Shown here in pieces: positions 27,369 through 35,770 of a DNA stretch of 64,000 nucleotides; position 1 is the stretch's first letter; each line of letters begins with the position of its first letter. Under the pieces are notes generated by a model. The model was not told the DNA's origin and did not search any database. It worked only from the letters and a program-made list of their open reading frames with translations. Both the position numbers and the translations under genes were made by a program. The DNA is from CAWFGS01 sp963815535 (GTDB lineage: Bacteria; Pseudomonadota; Alphaproteobacteria; Sphingomonadales; Sphingomonadaceae): NCBI GenBank assembly GCA_963815535.1, contig CAWFGS010000001.1, forward strand, positions 806,001-870,000. Direction: 5' to 3'.

Positions 27369-28082
27369 ATGAAACCGGACGACGCCATACCGCGCGGCAG
27401 GAAAGCCGCAGCACATTCGGGTACGGGCCATCGCGCCCGCTTGCGGGACCGGATGCTGGGCGGCGGGGCGGAGGCGCTGGCCGATTACGAATTGCTGGAA
27501 TATCTGCTGTTCGCCGGAATCAGGCAAGGCGATACCAAACCGGTCGCGAAGGCGCTGATCGCGCAATTCGGATCGTTCGCCAACGTGCTGAACGCCGACG
27601 CAGACGCGTTGCGCCGGGTAAAGGGCGTCGGCGAAACCACGGCGGCGGCGCTGTATGCGGTGTCGCTCGCCGCCCGGCGGATGGCGCGGGGACAGGTGCA
27701 GGACAAGCCCGTTCTCGCCAGTTGGCAGGCGCTGATCGATTACCTCACCATCGATATGGCGCATCTGACGGTGGAGCGCGTGCGCGTGCTGTATCTCAAC
27801 ACGCAGAACCGCCTGATGCTGGATCACCATGTCGGCGATGGATCGATCGACGAGGCGGCGATCCACCCGCGCGAGGTCATTCGCCGCGCGCTCGATATCG
27901 GGTCCACCGCGATGATTTTGGTGCACAACCACCCCAGCGGCAACCCGGAACCCAGCCGCGCGGACATTCAGATTACCAACCGTATTGCGGAGGCGGGGCG
28001 CCTGCTGGGCATCGTCGTCCACGATCATGTCATCATCGGACGCGAAGGGCACGTGTCCCTGAAAGCGAAGGGCCTGATCTGA
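27369..28082 (+). CDS. radC: RadC-family JAB1/MPN+ domain protein
   Basis: 237 aa from the ATG at 27369 (MKPDDAIPRGRK). An N-terminal helix-hairpin-helix (VLNADADALRRVKGVGETTAAAL) precedes a JAMM metalloprotease-like domain with HNHPSGNPEPSRADIQIT supplying the HxH-x7-SxxD metal ligands. Despite the name, a DNA-repair role for RadC is not supported by the literature I know; the biochemical function is uncertain. The region is intact and shows no frame lesion. Confidence 0.93.
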   Translation: MKPDDAIPRGRKAAAHSGTGHRARLRDRMLGGGAEALADYELLEYLLFAGIRQGDTKPVAKALIAQFGSFANVLNADADALRRVKGVGETTAAALYAVSLAARRMARGQVQDKPVLASWQALIDYLTIDMAHLTVERVRVLYLNTQNRLMLDHHVGDGSIDEAAIHPREVIRRALDIGSTAMILVHNHPSGNPEPSRADIQITNRIAEAGRLLGIVVHDHVIIGREGHVSLKAKGLI

Positions 28083-28175
28083 GCTTCCACGGATTTAACC
28101 CGCCGCCCGCTTGTCATCGCATCCGCCACACCATAGCCGCCGTTGCAATCACCCCGCCACGACCCGGAGCCCCCC

Positions 28176-29501
28176 ATGATCCCCCGCTACGCCCGCCCCG
28201 AAATGTCCGCCCTGTGGGAAGCCGGAGGCGCGCTATCGCATCTGGTTCGAGATCGAGGCGCATGCGACGCAGAAGCTGGGCGAGCTGGGCGTGGTTCCGG
28301 CCGCGCGGCGCAGGCGTTGTGGGATTGGTGGGCGACCGATCCGGTGATCGACGTGACGGCCATCGACGCGATCGAGGCGGTGACGAAGCACGATGTCATC
28401 GCGTTCCTGACCTGGGTGGCGGAACAGGTCGGCGATCATTCGGGAGAAGATTGGGCCCGCTTCATGCACCAGGGCATGACCAGTTCCGACGTGCTCGACA
28501 CCACGCTGGCGGTTCAGCTGACACGCGCGTCCGATATCCTGCTGGCCGATCTCGATGATCTGCTTGCCGCGCTGGAACGCCGGGCGAAGGAACACAAGTT
28601 CACCCCCACCATCGGGCGCAGCCACGGCATTCATGCAGAGCCGACGACCTTCGGCCTCAAACTCGCGCAGGCCTATGCCGAATTCGCGCGGTGCAAGACC
28701 CGCCTGATCGCCGCCCGCGCGGAAATCGCGACCTGCGCCATATCGGGCGCGGTCGGCACGTTCGCCAATATCGACCCGGCGGTGGAGGAATATGTCGCCA
28801 GCAAGTTGGGACTGACGGTCGAGCCGATCTCCACGCAGGTCATCCCGCGCGACCGGCACGCAATGTTCTTTGCGACATTGGGCGTCATCGCCAGCAGCAT
28901 CGAACGCCTCGCCGTGGAAGTCCGCCATCTGCAGCGAACCGAAGTTCTGGAAGCGGAGGAGTATTTCAGCCCCGGCCAGAAAGGGTCGAGCGCGATGCCG
29001 CACAAGCGCAATCCGATCCTGACCGAAAACCTGACCGGACAGGCGCGCATGATCCGGTCGTACGCCCTGCCCGCGATGGAGAATGTCGCGCTGTGGCACG
29101 AACGCGACATCTCGCATTCGTCGGTCGAACGCTTCATCGGGCCCGATGCGACCATCACGCTGGATTTCGCGCTGGCCCGGCTGACCGGCGTGATGGACAA
29201 ACTGCTGGTCTATCCCGAACGGATGCAGCGCAACATGGACCGGATGGGCGGCCTCATCCATTCGCAGCGCGTTCTGCTGGCGCTGACCCAGGCGGGCGTG
29301 AGCCGGGAGGACGCCTATCGCCTCGTGCAGAGAAACGCGATGAAAGTGTGGGAATCGGACGGGGCGCAATCGCTGCTCGATCTGTTGAAAGCCGATGCGG
29401 ACGTGACTGCCGCATTGTCGGATACGGAACTGAATGCGCTGTTCGATTTCGACTATCATTTCAAACAGGTCGATCTGATCTTCGATCGCGTCTTCGGCTG
29501 A
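28176..29501 (+). CDS. purB: Adenylosuccinate lyase (two frame lesions)
   Basis: Catalyses two fumarate-releasing steps of AMP synthesis. The start MIPRYARPEMSALWE is followed by a short out-of-frame stretch: one base removed near 28226 gives EARYRIWFEIEAHATQKLG, and a 1-base gap or 2-base excess near 28303 restores AAAQALWDWWATDPV. Downstream the signature GSSAMPHKRNPILTENLTG is intact, with the catalytic His in TIGRSHGIHAEPTTFG. The repaired length is about 440 aa. The ends are in the same frame, so the two lesions cancel. Confidence 0.93.
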   Translation: MIPRYARPEMSALWEAGGALSHLVRDRGACDAEAGRAGRGSGRAAQALWDWWATDPVIDVTAIDAIEAVTKHDVIAFLTWVAEQVGDHSGEDWARFMHQGMTSSDVLDTTLAVQLTRASDILLADLDDLLAALERRAKEHKFTPTIGRSHGIHAEPTTFGLKLAQAYAEFARCKTRLIAARAEIATCAISGAVGTFANIDPAVEEYVASKLGLTVEPISTQVIPRDRHAMFFATLGVIASSIERLAVEVRHLQRTEVLEAEEYFSPGQKGSSAMPHKRNPILTENLTGQARMIRSYALPAMENVALWHERDISHSSVERFIGPDATITLDFALARLTGVMDKLLVYPERMQRNMDRMGGLIHSQRVLLALTQAGVSREDAYRLVQRNAMKVWESDGAQSLLDLLKADADVTAALSDTELNALFDFDYHFKQVDLIFDRVFG

Positions 29502-29596
29502 CACGCGATTGACGCACGGTTGACGCACGGTGGGCGCACTGGACGCGCTTTTGCTGGCGGCGTAGGGTCCGGGTCCGGCAGATAAGAAGGATCATC

Positions 29597-29941
29597 ATGC
29601 AGATCGTTCGAACGATCTTGTGGGTGCTGCTGCTGGTCGGCCTGCTGGCGTTTTCGCTGGCGAACTGGACGGCGGTGGAGGTCAAGATCTGGGAGAATCT
29701 GGTGGTCGAAACCAAGATACCCGCGCTGGTAATCGTGTCGTTCCTGCTGGGTCTGGTGCCGATGTGGCTGATCCATCGCGGCAGCAAATGGCGGCTGCAG
29801 CGGCGGATCAGCAATCTGGAAACGGCGCAGACGCAACGCGGCCCCGGCAGTTCGCCGGCGAGCAACGCGCACCCCTTCGCCGGTGCTGCGCGCAAGCGAA
29901 CCTGCCAGCCCGTTCGAAGCGGAAACGCAGCCGCAAGATGA
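29597..29941 (+). CDS. lapA: LapA-domain (DUF1049) membrane protein; C-terminus uncertain
   Basis: About 114 aa. Two membrane helices, IVRTILWVLLLVGLLAFSLANW and PALVIVSFLLGLVPMWLI, are followed by RGSKWRLQRRISNLE, the LapA/YciS layout. In E. coli LapA helps control LpxC and lipopolysaccharide amount. Past residue 80 the reading is doubtful: another frame gives the more natural acidic tail SPVLRASEPASPFEAETQPQ, so a pair of frame lesions probably lies between 29840 and 29935. The stop at 29941 overlaps the pyrF ATG. It is the first gene of the lapA-pyrF-trp run. Confidence 0.8.
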   Translation: MQIVRTILWVLLLVGLLAFSLANWTAVEVKIWENLVVETKIPALVIVSFLLGLVPMWLIHRGSKWRLQRRISNLETAQTQRGPGSSPASNAHPFAGAARKRTCQPVRSGNAAAR

Positions 29942-30612
29942 CCAACCCCGTCTATCTCGCGCTCGATCTGCCGCGGCTGGACGATGCGGTCGCGCTGGCG
30001 CGCCGGGTCAAGGGGCATATCGGCGGGATCAAGCTGGGGCTGGAATTCTTCTGCGCGCATGGCGGCGCGGGCGTGCATGCGATTACCCATGTCGGCCTGC
30101 CGATTTTCCTCGACCTGAAGTTTCACGACATTCCCAATACGGTGGCGGGCGCGATGCAGGCGATCCATGTGCTGGAACCCGCCATCGTCACCGTCCATGC
30201 CGCCGGCGGGCGCGCGATGATGGAAGATGCGAAGGCGGCTGCGGCGGCGGGCACGAAAGTCGTCGCGGTGACCATGCTGACCAGCCTGGACGATCGCGAT
30301 CTGGCGCGCACCGGCGTCGATGGCAGCGCGCATGATCAGGTTATGCGGCTGGCCGATCTGGCGCGCGACGCCGGTCTGGACGGGATCGTGTGTTCGGGAC
30401 AGCGAAGTCGGCGCGGTGCATCGGCAGTGGAAGGATGGTTTCTTCGTCGTTCCCGGCCTGCGCCCCGATGGCGCGGCAGCAGGCGATCAGAAACGCGCCG
30501 TGACCCCGCGCGCCGCCCGCGATGCCGGGGCCAGCGTGCTGGTGATCGGGCGTCCCATCGCAAGGCCGACGATCCGCTGGCGGCGGCCCGCGCGATCGAG
30601 GCGACGCTGTAA
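29938..30612 (+). CDS. pyrF: Orotidine-5'-phosphate decarboxylase (two frame lesions)
   Basis: Last step of UMP synthesis. The start MTNPVYLALDLPRLDDAVAL includes the substrate Asp. The catalytic block FLDLKFHDIPNTV holds the Lys/Asp network, and HAAGGRAMME and VTMLTSLDD are typical. Near 30402 one extra C is removed to read CSGSEVGAVHRQWKDGFFVV; near 30555 one base is missing so that GRPI resumes as KADDPLAAARAI. The length is about 224 aa, as expected. Confidence 0.92.
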   Translation: MTNPVYLALDLPRLDDAVALARRVKGHIGGIKLGLEFFCAHGGAGVHAITHVGLPIFLDLKFHDIPNTVAGAMQAIHVLEPAIVTVHAAGGRAMMEDAKAAAAAGTKVVAVTMLTSLDDRDLARTGVDGSAHDQVMRLADLARDAGLDGIVCSGQRSRRGASAVEGWFLRRSRPAPRWRGSRRSETRRDPARRPRCRGQRAGDRASHRKADDPLAAARAIEATL

Positions 30613-30634
30613 CGCGCGCATATTCGACAGGCCG

Positions 30635-31284
30635 ATGCCAGCTCCCAAAATCAAGATCTGCGGCGTCAATTCGCCGCTTGGCGCTCGATATGGCGATCGC
30701 GGCCCGCGCGGATTATGTCGGGCTGGTGTTCTTTCCCCCCAGCCCCCGCCATGTCGATGCAGCCGAAGCGCAAGCGCTGGCCGCGCGTTCCGGTGACCGT
30801 ATCGCGCGGGTCGGCCTATTCGTCGATCCGGCGGACGGCGATGATCGCAGACGGCGTCGCCACCGGGCGGCTCGACGCCATTCAGCTGCATGGCAGCGAA
30901 ACGCCCGCTCGGACTGCGGCGATCAAAAGCCGGTTCGGGCTGCCCGTATGGAAAGCCGTATCCATCGCGTCCGCTGCCGATGTGACGCGCGCCGCCGACT
31001 ACCGCGATGCGGCGGATGTGCTGCTGTTCGACGCCAAGACGCCCCGCGATGCCGCCCTGCCCGGCGGTATGGGTCTGCGGTTCGACTGGTCGCTGCTGGC
31101 CGCCTATCGCGGGGCGACGCCGTGGGGGCTCGCCGGGGGGTTGACGCCCGCCAACGTCGCCGAGGCCGTTCGGCAAACCGGTGCGCCGCTGGTCGATACG
31201 TCCAGCGGGGTGGAAAACGCGCCCGGCGTGAAGGATGTGGACTTGATCGCCGCGTTCTGTAAGGCCGCGCGTTCAGCAGGATGA
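30635..31284 (+). CDS. trpF: Phosphoribosylanthranilate isomerase (two frame lesions)
   Basis: TIM-barrel enzyme of tryptophan synthesis. The start ATG at 30635 gives MPAPKIKICGVN with the catalytic Cys. Lesions near 30670 (to LALDMAIAARADYVGLVFF) and near 30836 (VDPAD to AMIADGVATGRLDAIQLHG) each need one base removed. The phosphate-binding C-terminal part is intact: LAGGLTPANVAEAV and VDTSSGVENAPGVKD. The repaired length is 215 aa. The stop overlaps the trpB start (ATGA). Confidence 0.92.
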
Positions 31285-32555
31285 CCCCCATGAACGCCTC
31301 CACCGACGCGACCGCCGCGAACGCCTCCAAACCTCTCCACACCCGGCCCGACACCAACAGTTTTCGGCAAATGCCGGACGAACGCGGCCATTTCGGCGAG
31401 TATGGCGGGCGCTATGTCGCCGAAACGCTGATGCCGCTGGTGCTCGATCTGGAACGCGAATATCGCACCGCGCAGGCCGATCCCGCTTTCCGCGCCGAGT
31501 TCGATCACCTGCTGGAACATTATGTCGGCCGCCCTTCCCCGCTCTATCATGCGGAGCGGCTGACGGAAGCGGTCGGCGGGGCGCAGATCTGGATGAAGCG
31601 GGACGAGCTGAACCATACCGGCGCGCACAAGATCAACAATTGCATCGGGCAGATTTTGCTCGCCATCCGCATGGGCAAGACGCGCATCATCGCGGAAACC
31701 GGCGCGGGCCAGCATGGCGTCGCCACCGCCACCGTCTGTGCGCGTTTCGGCCTGCCTTGCGTCATCTATATGGGGGCGGAGGATGTGCGCCGCCAATCGC
31801 CCAACGTGTTCCGCATGAAGCTGCTGGGCGCGGAAGTCGTGCCCGTCACCAGCGGCGGCGCGACCCTGAAAGACGCGATGAACGAGGGGCTGCGCGACTG
31901 GGTCGCCAACGTCCACGACACGTTCTACATCATCGGCACGGCGGCAGGGCCGCATCCCTACCCCGAAATGGTCCGCGATTTTCAAAGCGTGATCGGAACC
32001 GAAGCGCGCGCGCAGATGCTGGACCGCACCGGTCGCCTGCCCGATCTGCTGGTCGCCTGCATCGGCGGCGGATCGAACGCGCTGGGCCTGTTCCACCCAT
32101 TCCTGGACGATGCCGATGTGACGATGCTGGGCGTGGAGGCGGCGGGACATGGCCTGGACGGCGACGGGCACGCGGCCAGCCTGCTCGGCGGGGCGCCGGG
32201 CGTGCTCCACGGCAACCGCACCTATCTGCTGCAGGACGAAGACGGCCAGATTACCGACGGCCATTCGATCAGCGCCGGGCTGGACTATCCCGGCATCGGC
32301 CCCGAACACGCCTGGCTGAAGGAAACCGGCCGCGTCGAATACACGGCGGTCACGGATGAAGAAGCGCTGGAAGGGTTTCAACTGCTGTGCCGGACCGAAG
32401 GCATCATTCCCGCGCTGGAACCCAGCCACGCCATCGCCGCCGTCGCCGAACGTGCGAAGATCATGGCCGACGATCAGATCGTCCTGATGAACCTGTGCGG
32501 ACGCGGCGACAAGGACATCTTCACCGTGGCCGAAAAGCTGGGGGTGGATATTTGA
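31281..32555 (+). CDS. trpB: Tryptophan synthase beta chain
   Basis: 424 aa, intact. PLP enzyme condensing indole and serine. The PLP Lys is in NHTGAHKINNCIGQ, and the phosphate-binding Gly loop is CIGGGSNALGLF. The N-terminus carries a 30-residue Ala/Thr extension before the core TNSFRQMPDERGHFGEYGGRY, and a second ATG (MNASTDATA) 9 bases in is an alternative start. It lies between trpF (4-base overlap) and, after an unusual 231-bp gap, trpA. Confidence 0.97.
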   Translation: MTPMNASTDATAANASKPLHTRPDTNSFRQMPDERGHFGEYGGRYVAETLMPLVLDLEREYRTAQADPAFRAEFDHLLEHYVGRPSPLYHAERLTEAVGGAQIWMKRDELNHTGAHKINNCIGQILLAIRMGKTRIIAETGAGQHGVATATVCARFGLPCVIYMGAEDVRRQSPNVFRMKLLGAEVVPVTSGGATLKDAMNEGLRDWVANVHDTFYIIGTAAGPHPYPEMVRDFQSVIGTEARAQMLDRTGRLPDLLVACIGGGSNALGLFHPFLDDADVTMLGVEAAGHGLDGDGHAASLLGGAPGVLHGNRTYLLQDEDGQITDGHSISAGLDYPGIGPEHAWLKETGRVEYTAVTDEEALEGFQLLCRTEGIIPALEPSHAIAAVAERAKIMADDQIVLMNLCGRGDKDIFTVAEKLGVDI

Positions 32556-32629
32556 GCGGTTTCGAAAAGCCCTCTCACCTTCGGGAGAGAGGGTGCTTGA
32601 GTAGGAAAGGCGCAACGCCCGGTTCGCTT

Positions 32630-32769
32630 GCTGTCCTACATCGATGCCATCATGGCATAGACAGCGCATGACACACGGCAGACGATCCCCGCTAACCCAC
32701 GCCAAACCGCCGTTTTCACTGTCAAAGATTTTCGCCCCAGGACCGTGTAACATGCGGTCCATGTCTCCC
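32630..32769. repeat. Intergenic element copy B (between trpB and trpA)
   Basis: Carries CTGTCCTACA at 32631-32640, GATTTTCGCCCCAGGACCG (32728-32746) and ATGCGGTCCATGTCTC (32752-32767) in the order seen upstream of rpsA. It also has the palindrome ATGCCATCATGGCAT at 32644-32658. The trpA start follows 20 bp later, so this may be a separate trpA promoter region. The earlier part of the 231-bp gap shows nothing else. Confidence 0.6.
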
Positions 32770-32786
32770 GATCCGAGTATCCCAAC

Positions 32787-33611
32787 ATGACCGCCCAGCC
32801 ATCCGAATCAGTCGCGCCGACAGACATGGACCGCCTCTCCCCCGCCTTCGCCAAACCGGCGCTCGTCTGCTTCCTGACCGCAGGCGATGGCGACACTGCG
32901 GCCAATCTCGATGCGCTGGTCGCAGGGGGTGCGGACGTTGTCGAGTTGGGGATGCCTTTCACCGATCCGATGGCCGATGGCCCCGCGATCCAGGCGGCGA
33001 ATATCCGTTCGTTGGGGGCCGGGACGACCACCGCCGCAGTGTTCGCGATTGCGGCCGCGTTCCGCACCCGCCATCCGAACGTGCCGCTGGTCCTGATGGG
33101 TTATGCCAATCCGATGGTGCGGCGTGGGCCGGAATGGTTCGCGGACGAATGCGCGGCGGCGGGCGTCGATGGCGTGATCTGCGTCGACATCCCGCCGGAA
33201 GAGGATCAAGCGCTCGGCCCCGCCCTGCGCGCGTGCGGCATCGCGCCGATCCGCCTTGCCACTCCGACCACCGATGCGGCCCGCCTGCCCACGGTGCTCG
33301 ATGGGTCGGCGGGCTTCGTCTATTACGTCTCCGTCGCGGGAATAACCGGCAAGCAGCAGGCGGCCAGCGCCAGCATCGCGGACGCCGTCGCCCGGCTGAA
33401 AGCGGCGACCGATCTGCCGATCGCCGTCGGCTTCGGCGTGCGAACTCCCGAACAGGCCGAAGCGATCGCCCAAGTGGCGGACGGGGTCGTGGTCGGCTCC
33501 GCTCTGGTCGAACTGGTGGAAAAGCATGGCCGCGACGCACCCGAACATCTGCGCGCATACACCGCATCCCTTGCCAAAGCGGTGCATGGCGCGGCACAGG
33601 TGTCGGCATGA
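32787..33611 (+). CDS. trpA: Tryptophan synthase alpha chain
   Basis: 274 aa, intact. Cleaves indole-3-glycerol phosphate to indole. The catalytic Glu is in VVELGMPFTDPMADGPAIQ and the second acid Asp in GVICVDIPPEED; the phosphate site is VGFGVRTPEQA and VVVGSALVE. The N-terminal residues before DRLSPAFAKPALVCFLTAGD are a non-conserved extension. The stop overlaps the accD start (ATGA). A 231-bp gap with a repeated element separates it from trpB, which is uncommon because trpBA are usually coupled. Confidence 0.97.
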   Translation: MTAQPSESVAPTDMDRLSPAFAKPALVCFLTAGDGDTAANLDALVAGGADVVELGMPFTDPMADGPAIQAANIRSLGAGTTTAAVFAIAAAFRTRHPNVPLVLMGYANPMVRRGPEWFADECAAAGVDGVICVDIPPEEDQALGPALRACGIAPIRLATPTTDAARLPTVLDGSAGFVYYVSVAGITGKQQAASASIADAVARLKAATDLPIAVGFGVRTPEQAEAIAQVADGVVVGSALVELVEKHGRDAPEHLRAYTASLAKAVHGAAQVSA

Positions 33612-34477
33612 GCTGGCTAAACCGTGTTCGCAATTCCCTCCCCTTCGCCGCCAAGCGTGAAACCGCCGACACGCTGTGGATAAAATGCCCGTCCTGCGCG
33701 GAGATGATCTTCGCCAAGGAATATGCGGAAGCCGACAAGGTCTGCCCGAACTGCGACCATCACGGGCGGATGACGGCGGACGAACGGCTAACGCTGTTGC
33801 TCGATGACGGTTTCGACCTGCTGCCCCAGCCGGTGGTCGCGGAAGACCCGCTGAAGTTCCGCGATTCGAAGAAATACACCGACCGGCTGAAGCAGGCGCG
33901 TGCCAAGAACCCGCGCCCCAATTACCGGGGCGACGCGTTCGGCACCGGCAGCGGCACGATCGACGGGCGCGCGGCGGTGGTCGGGGTGCAGGATTTCCAC
34001 TTCATGGGCGGATCGATGGGCATGGCCGTGGGGCAGGCGTTCTGCGACGGGGCGCAAGCCGCGATCGACCGGCACTGCGCCTATATCGTCGTCACGGCGG
34101 CGGGCGGTGCGCGGATGCAGGAGGGGATCCTTAGCCTGATGCAGATGCCCAAGGCGACGGTGATGACGCGGCGGCTGAAAACCGCCGGACTGCCCTATAT
34201 CGTCGTGCTGACCGATCCGACCACCGGCGGCGTCACCGCGAGTTACGCGATGCTCGGCGACATTCAGATTGCGGAACCGGACGCGTTGATCGGATTTGCC
34301 GGCCAGCGCGTGATCCGCGATACGATCCGCGAAAACCTGCCCGAAGGCTTTCAGCGAGCGGAGTATCTGCAAAAACACGGGATGGTCGATATGGTCGTGC
34401 ATCGCCGCGATCTGAAACCACGCCTCGCGACCGTGCTGGATTACCTGCAACCCGCGCAATCCGGCCGGGCCGCGTAA
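33608..34477 (+). CDS. accD: Acetyl-CoA carboxylase carboxyltransferase subunit beta
   Basis: 289 aa, intact. With AccA it transfers CO2 from biotin to acetyl-CoA to make malonyl-CoA. An N-terminal four-Cys zinc ribbon (CPSCAEMIF and CPNCDHHG) precedes the crotonase-like carboxyltransferase core (FHFMGGSMGMAVGQ, AAGGARMQEGILSLMQM, DPTTGGVTASYAMLGD). It is coupled to trpA by a 4-base overlap, with folC 6 bp downstream, the conserved alphaproteobacterial trpA-accD-folC order. Confidence 0.97.
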   Translation: MSWLNRVRNSLPFAAKRETADTLWIKCPSCAEMIFAKEYAEADKVCPNCDHHGRMTADERLTLLLDDGFDLLPQPVVAEDPLKFRDSKKYTDRLKQARAKNPRPNYRGDAFGTGSGTIDGRAAVVGVQDFHFMGGSMGMAVGQAFCDGAQAAIDRHCAYIVVTAAGGARMQEGILSLMQMPKATVMTRRLKTAGLPYIVVLTDPTTGGVTASYAMLGDIQIAEPDALIGFAGQRVIRDTIRENLPEGFQRAEYLQKHGMVDMVVHRRDLKPRLATVLDYLQPAQSGRAA

Positions 34478-34483
34478 CGCATC

Positions 34484-35770
34484 ATGGCGGATTTCGGGCG
34501 TTCCGATCATGCCGGGGTTCAGGCGCAGCTCGACCGGTTGGCGAAACTGTCGCTGCCACAGGGGCGCTTCGGGCTGGACACCATCACGGCGTTGCTGGGC
34601 CGTCTGGACGATCCGCATCGCCGCTTGCCGCCCGTGTTCCATGTTGCCGGGACCAATGGCAAAGGCTCCGTCTGCGCGTTCCTGCGCGCGATGCTGGAAG
34701 CGGATGGGAAGCGGGTGCATGTCGCGACCAGCCCGCATCTGGTCCGTTATAACGAACGCATCCGCATTGCGGGCGAGTTGATCGCGGACGATCTGCTGGC
34801 GGAGCTGCTGGCGGAGGTGCTGGATGCGTGCGACGAGCTGGCCCCTAGCTTCTTCGAAGTCACCATCGCCGCCACTTTCCTGGCGTTCGCGCGCGAACCT
34901 GCCGACGCCTGCGTGATCGAGGTCGGCCTGGGTGGCCGTTTCGATGCGACCAATGTGATCGAACACCCCGCCGCCTGTGGCGATCGCGGCATTGGGTATC
35001 GATCACGAACGCTTCCTGCTTGCACCGGAGGAAGGCACGCCGACATCGCCATTGGCCCGCATCGCGTTCGAGAAAGCGGGCATCGTCAAACAGGGCTGCT
35101 CCATCGTAACCGGCAGGCATCCGCCCGAAGCGGAACTGGAGATCGAACGCGCCGCCATGACGATGGGCGCGCCGCTGGCGATGCAGGGGCGCGACTGGCA
35201 TCTGAGCGCGACCGACGCGGCTGCATTATGCCGATCGGCACGGCGAGCTGGACTTGCCGCATCCCAACCTGATCGGCGCGCATCAGGCAGACAACGCCGC
35301 GCTCGCCATCGCGATGCTGCGGCATCAGGACTTCGTGACGGTTTCAGCGCGGGCGATGGCGAACGGCCTTACGACGGCGCGCTGGCCGGGGCGGTTGCAG
35401 CGGCTGACAGGCACGCTGATCGCAGCGCGGGAGGTATGGCTGGACGGTGGGCACAACCGGTCCGCCGCCGAGGCGTTGGCAAGCCATTTCAAAGGGCGGC
35501 CCCTGCATCTGATCACCGGCATGATCGCGAACAAGGATCCCGCGGCGTTCATCGAGCCGCTGACCGGCATACTGGCGACCGTGACCGTCGTACCCGTGCC
35601 GGGACAGGACCATCACGATGCGAACGGTTTTCCTACAGCCACATCATCCGCTATCGACGTGGCGCAGGCTCTGAATGCTTTGCCCGACGACGATCTGCCC
35701 GTGCTGATCGCGGGGTCGCTCTATCTGGCGGGCGAGGTGCTTGCGGGCGAACGATCAGATTCCCGACTGA
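34484..35770 (+). CDS. folC: Folylpolyglutamate synthase / dihydrofolate synthase (three frame lesions)
   Basis: Mur-ligase-fold enzyme adding glutamate to folates. The ATP loop is FHVAGTNGKGSVCAFLRAML, followed by SPHLVRYNERIRI and EVGLGGRFDATNV. One base each must be removed near 34978 (to VAIAALGIDHERFLL), 35220 (to YADRHGELDLPHPNLIG) and 35748 (to a short end NDQIPD and TGA at 35768). The repaired length is 427 aa. C-terminal marks are VWLDGGHNRSAAEALA and IAGSLYLAGEVL. It converges on the MFS transporter gene with a probable short overlap. Confidence 0.9.
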
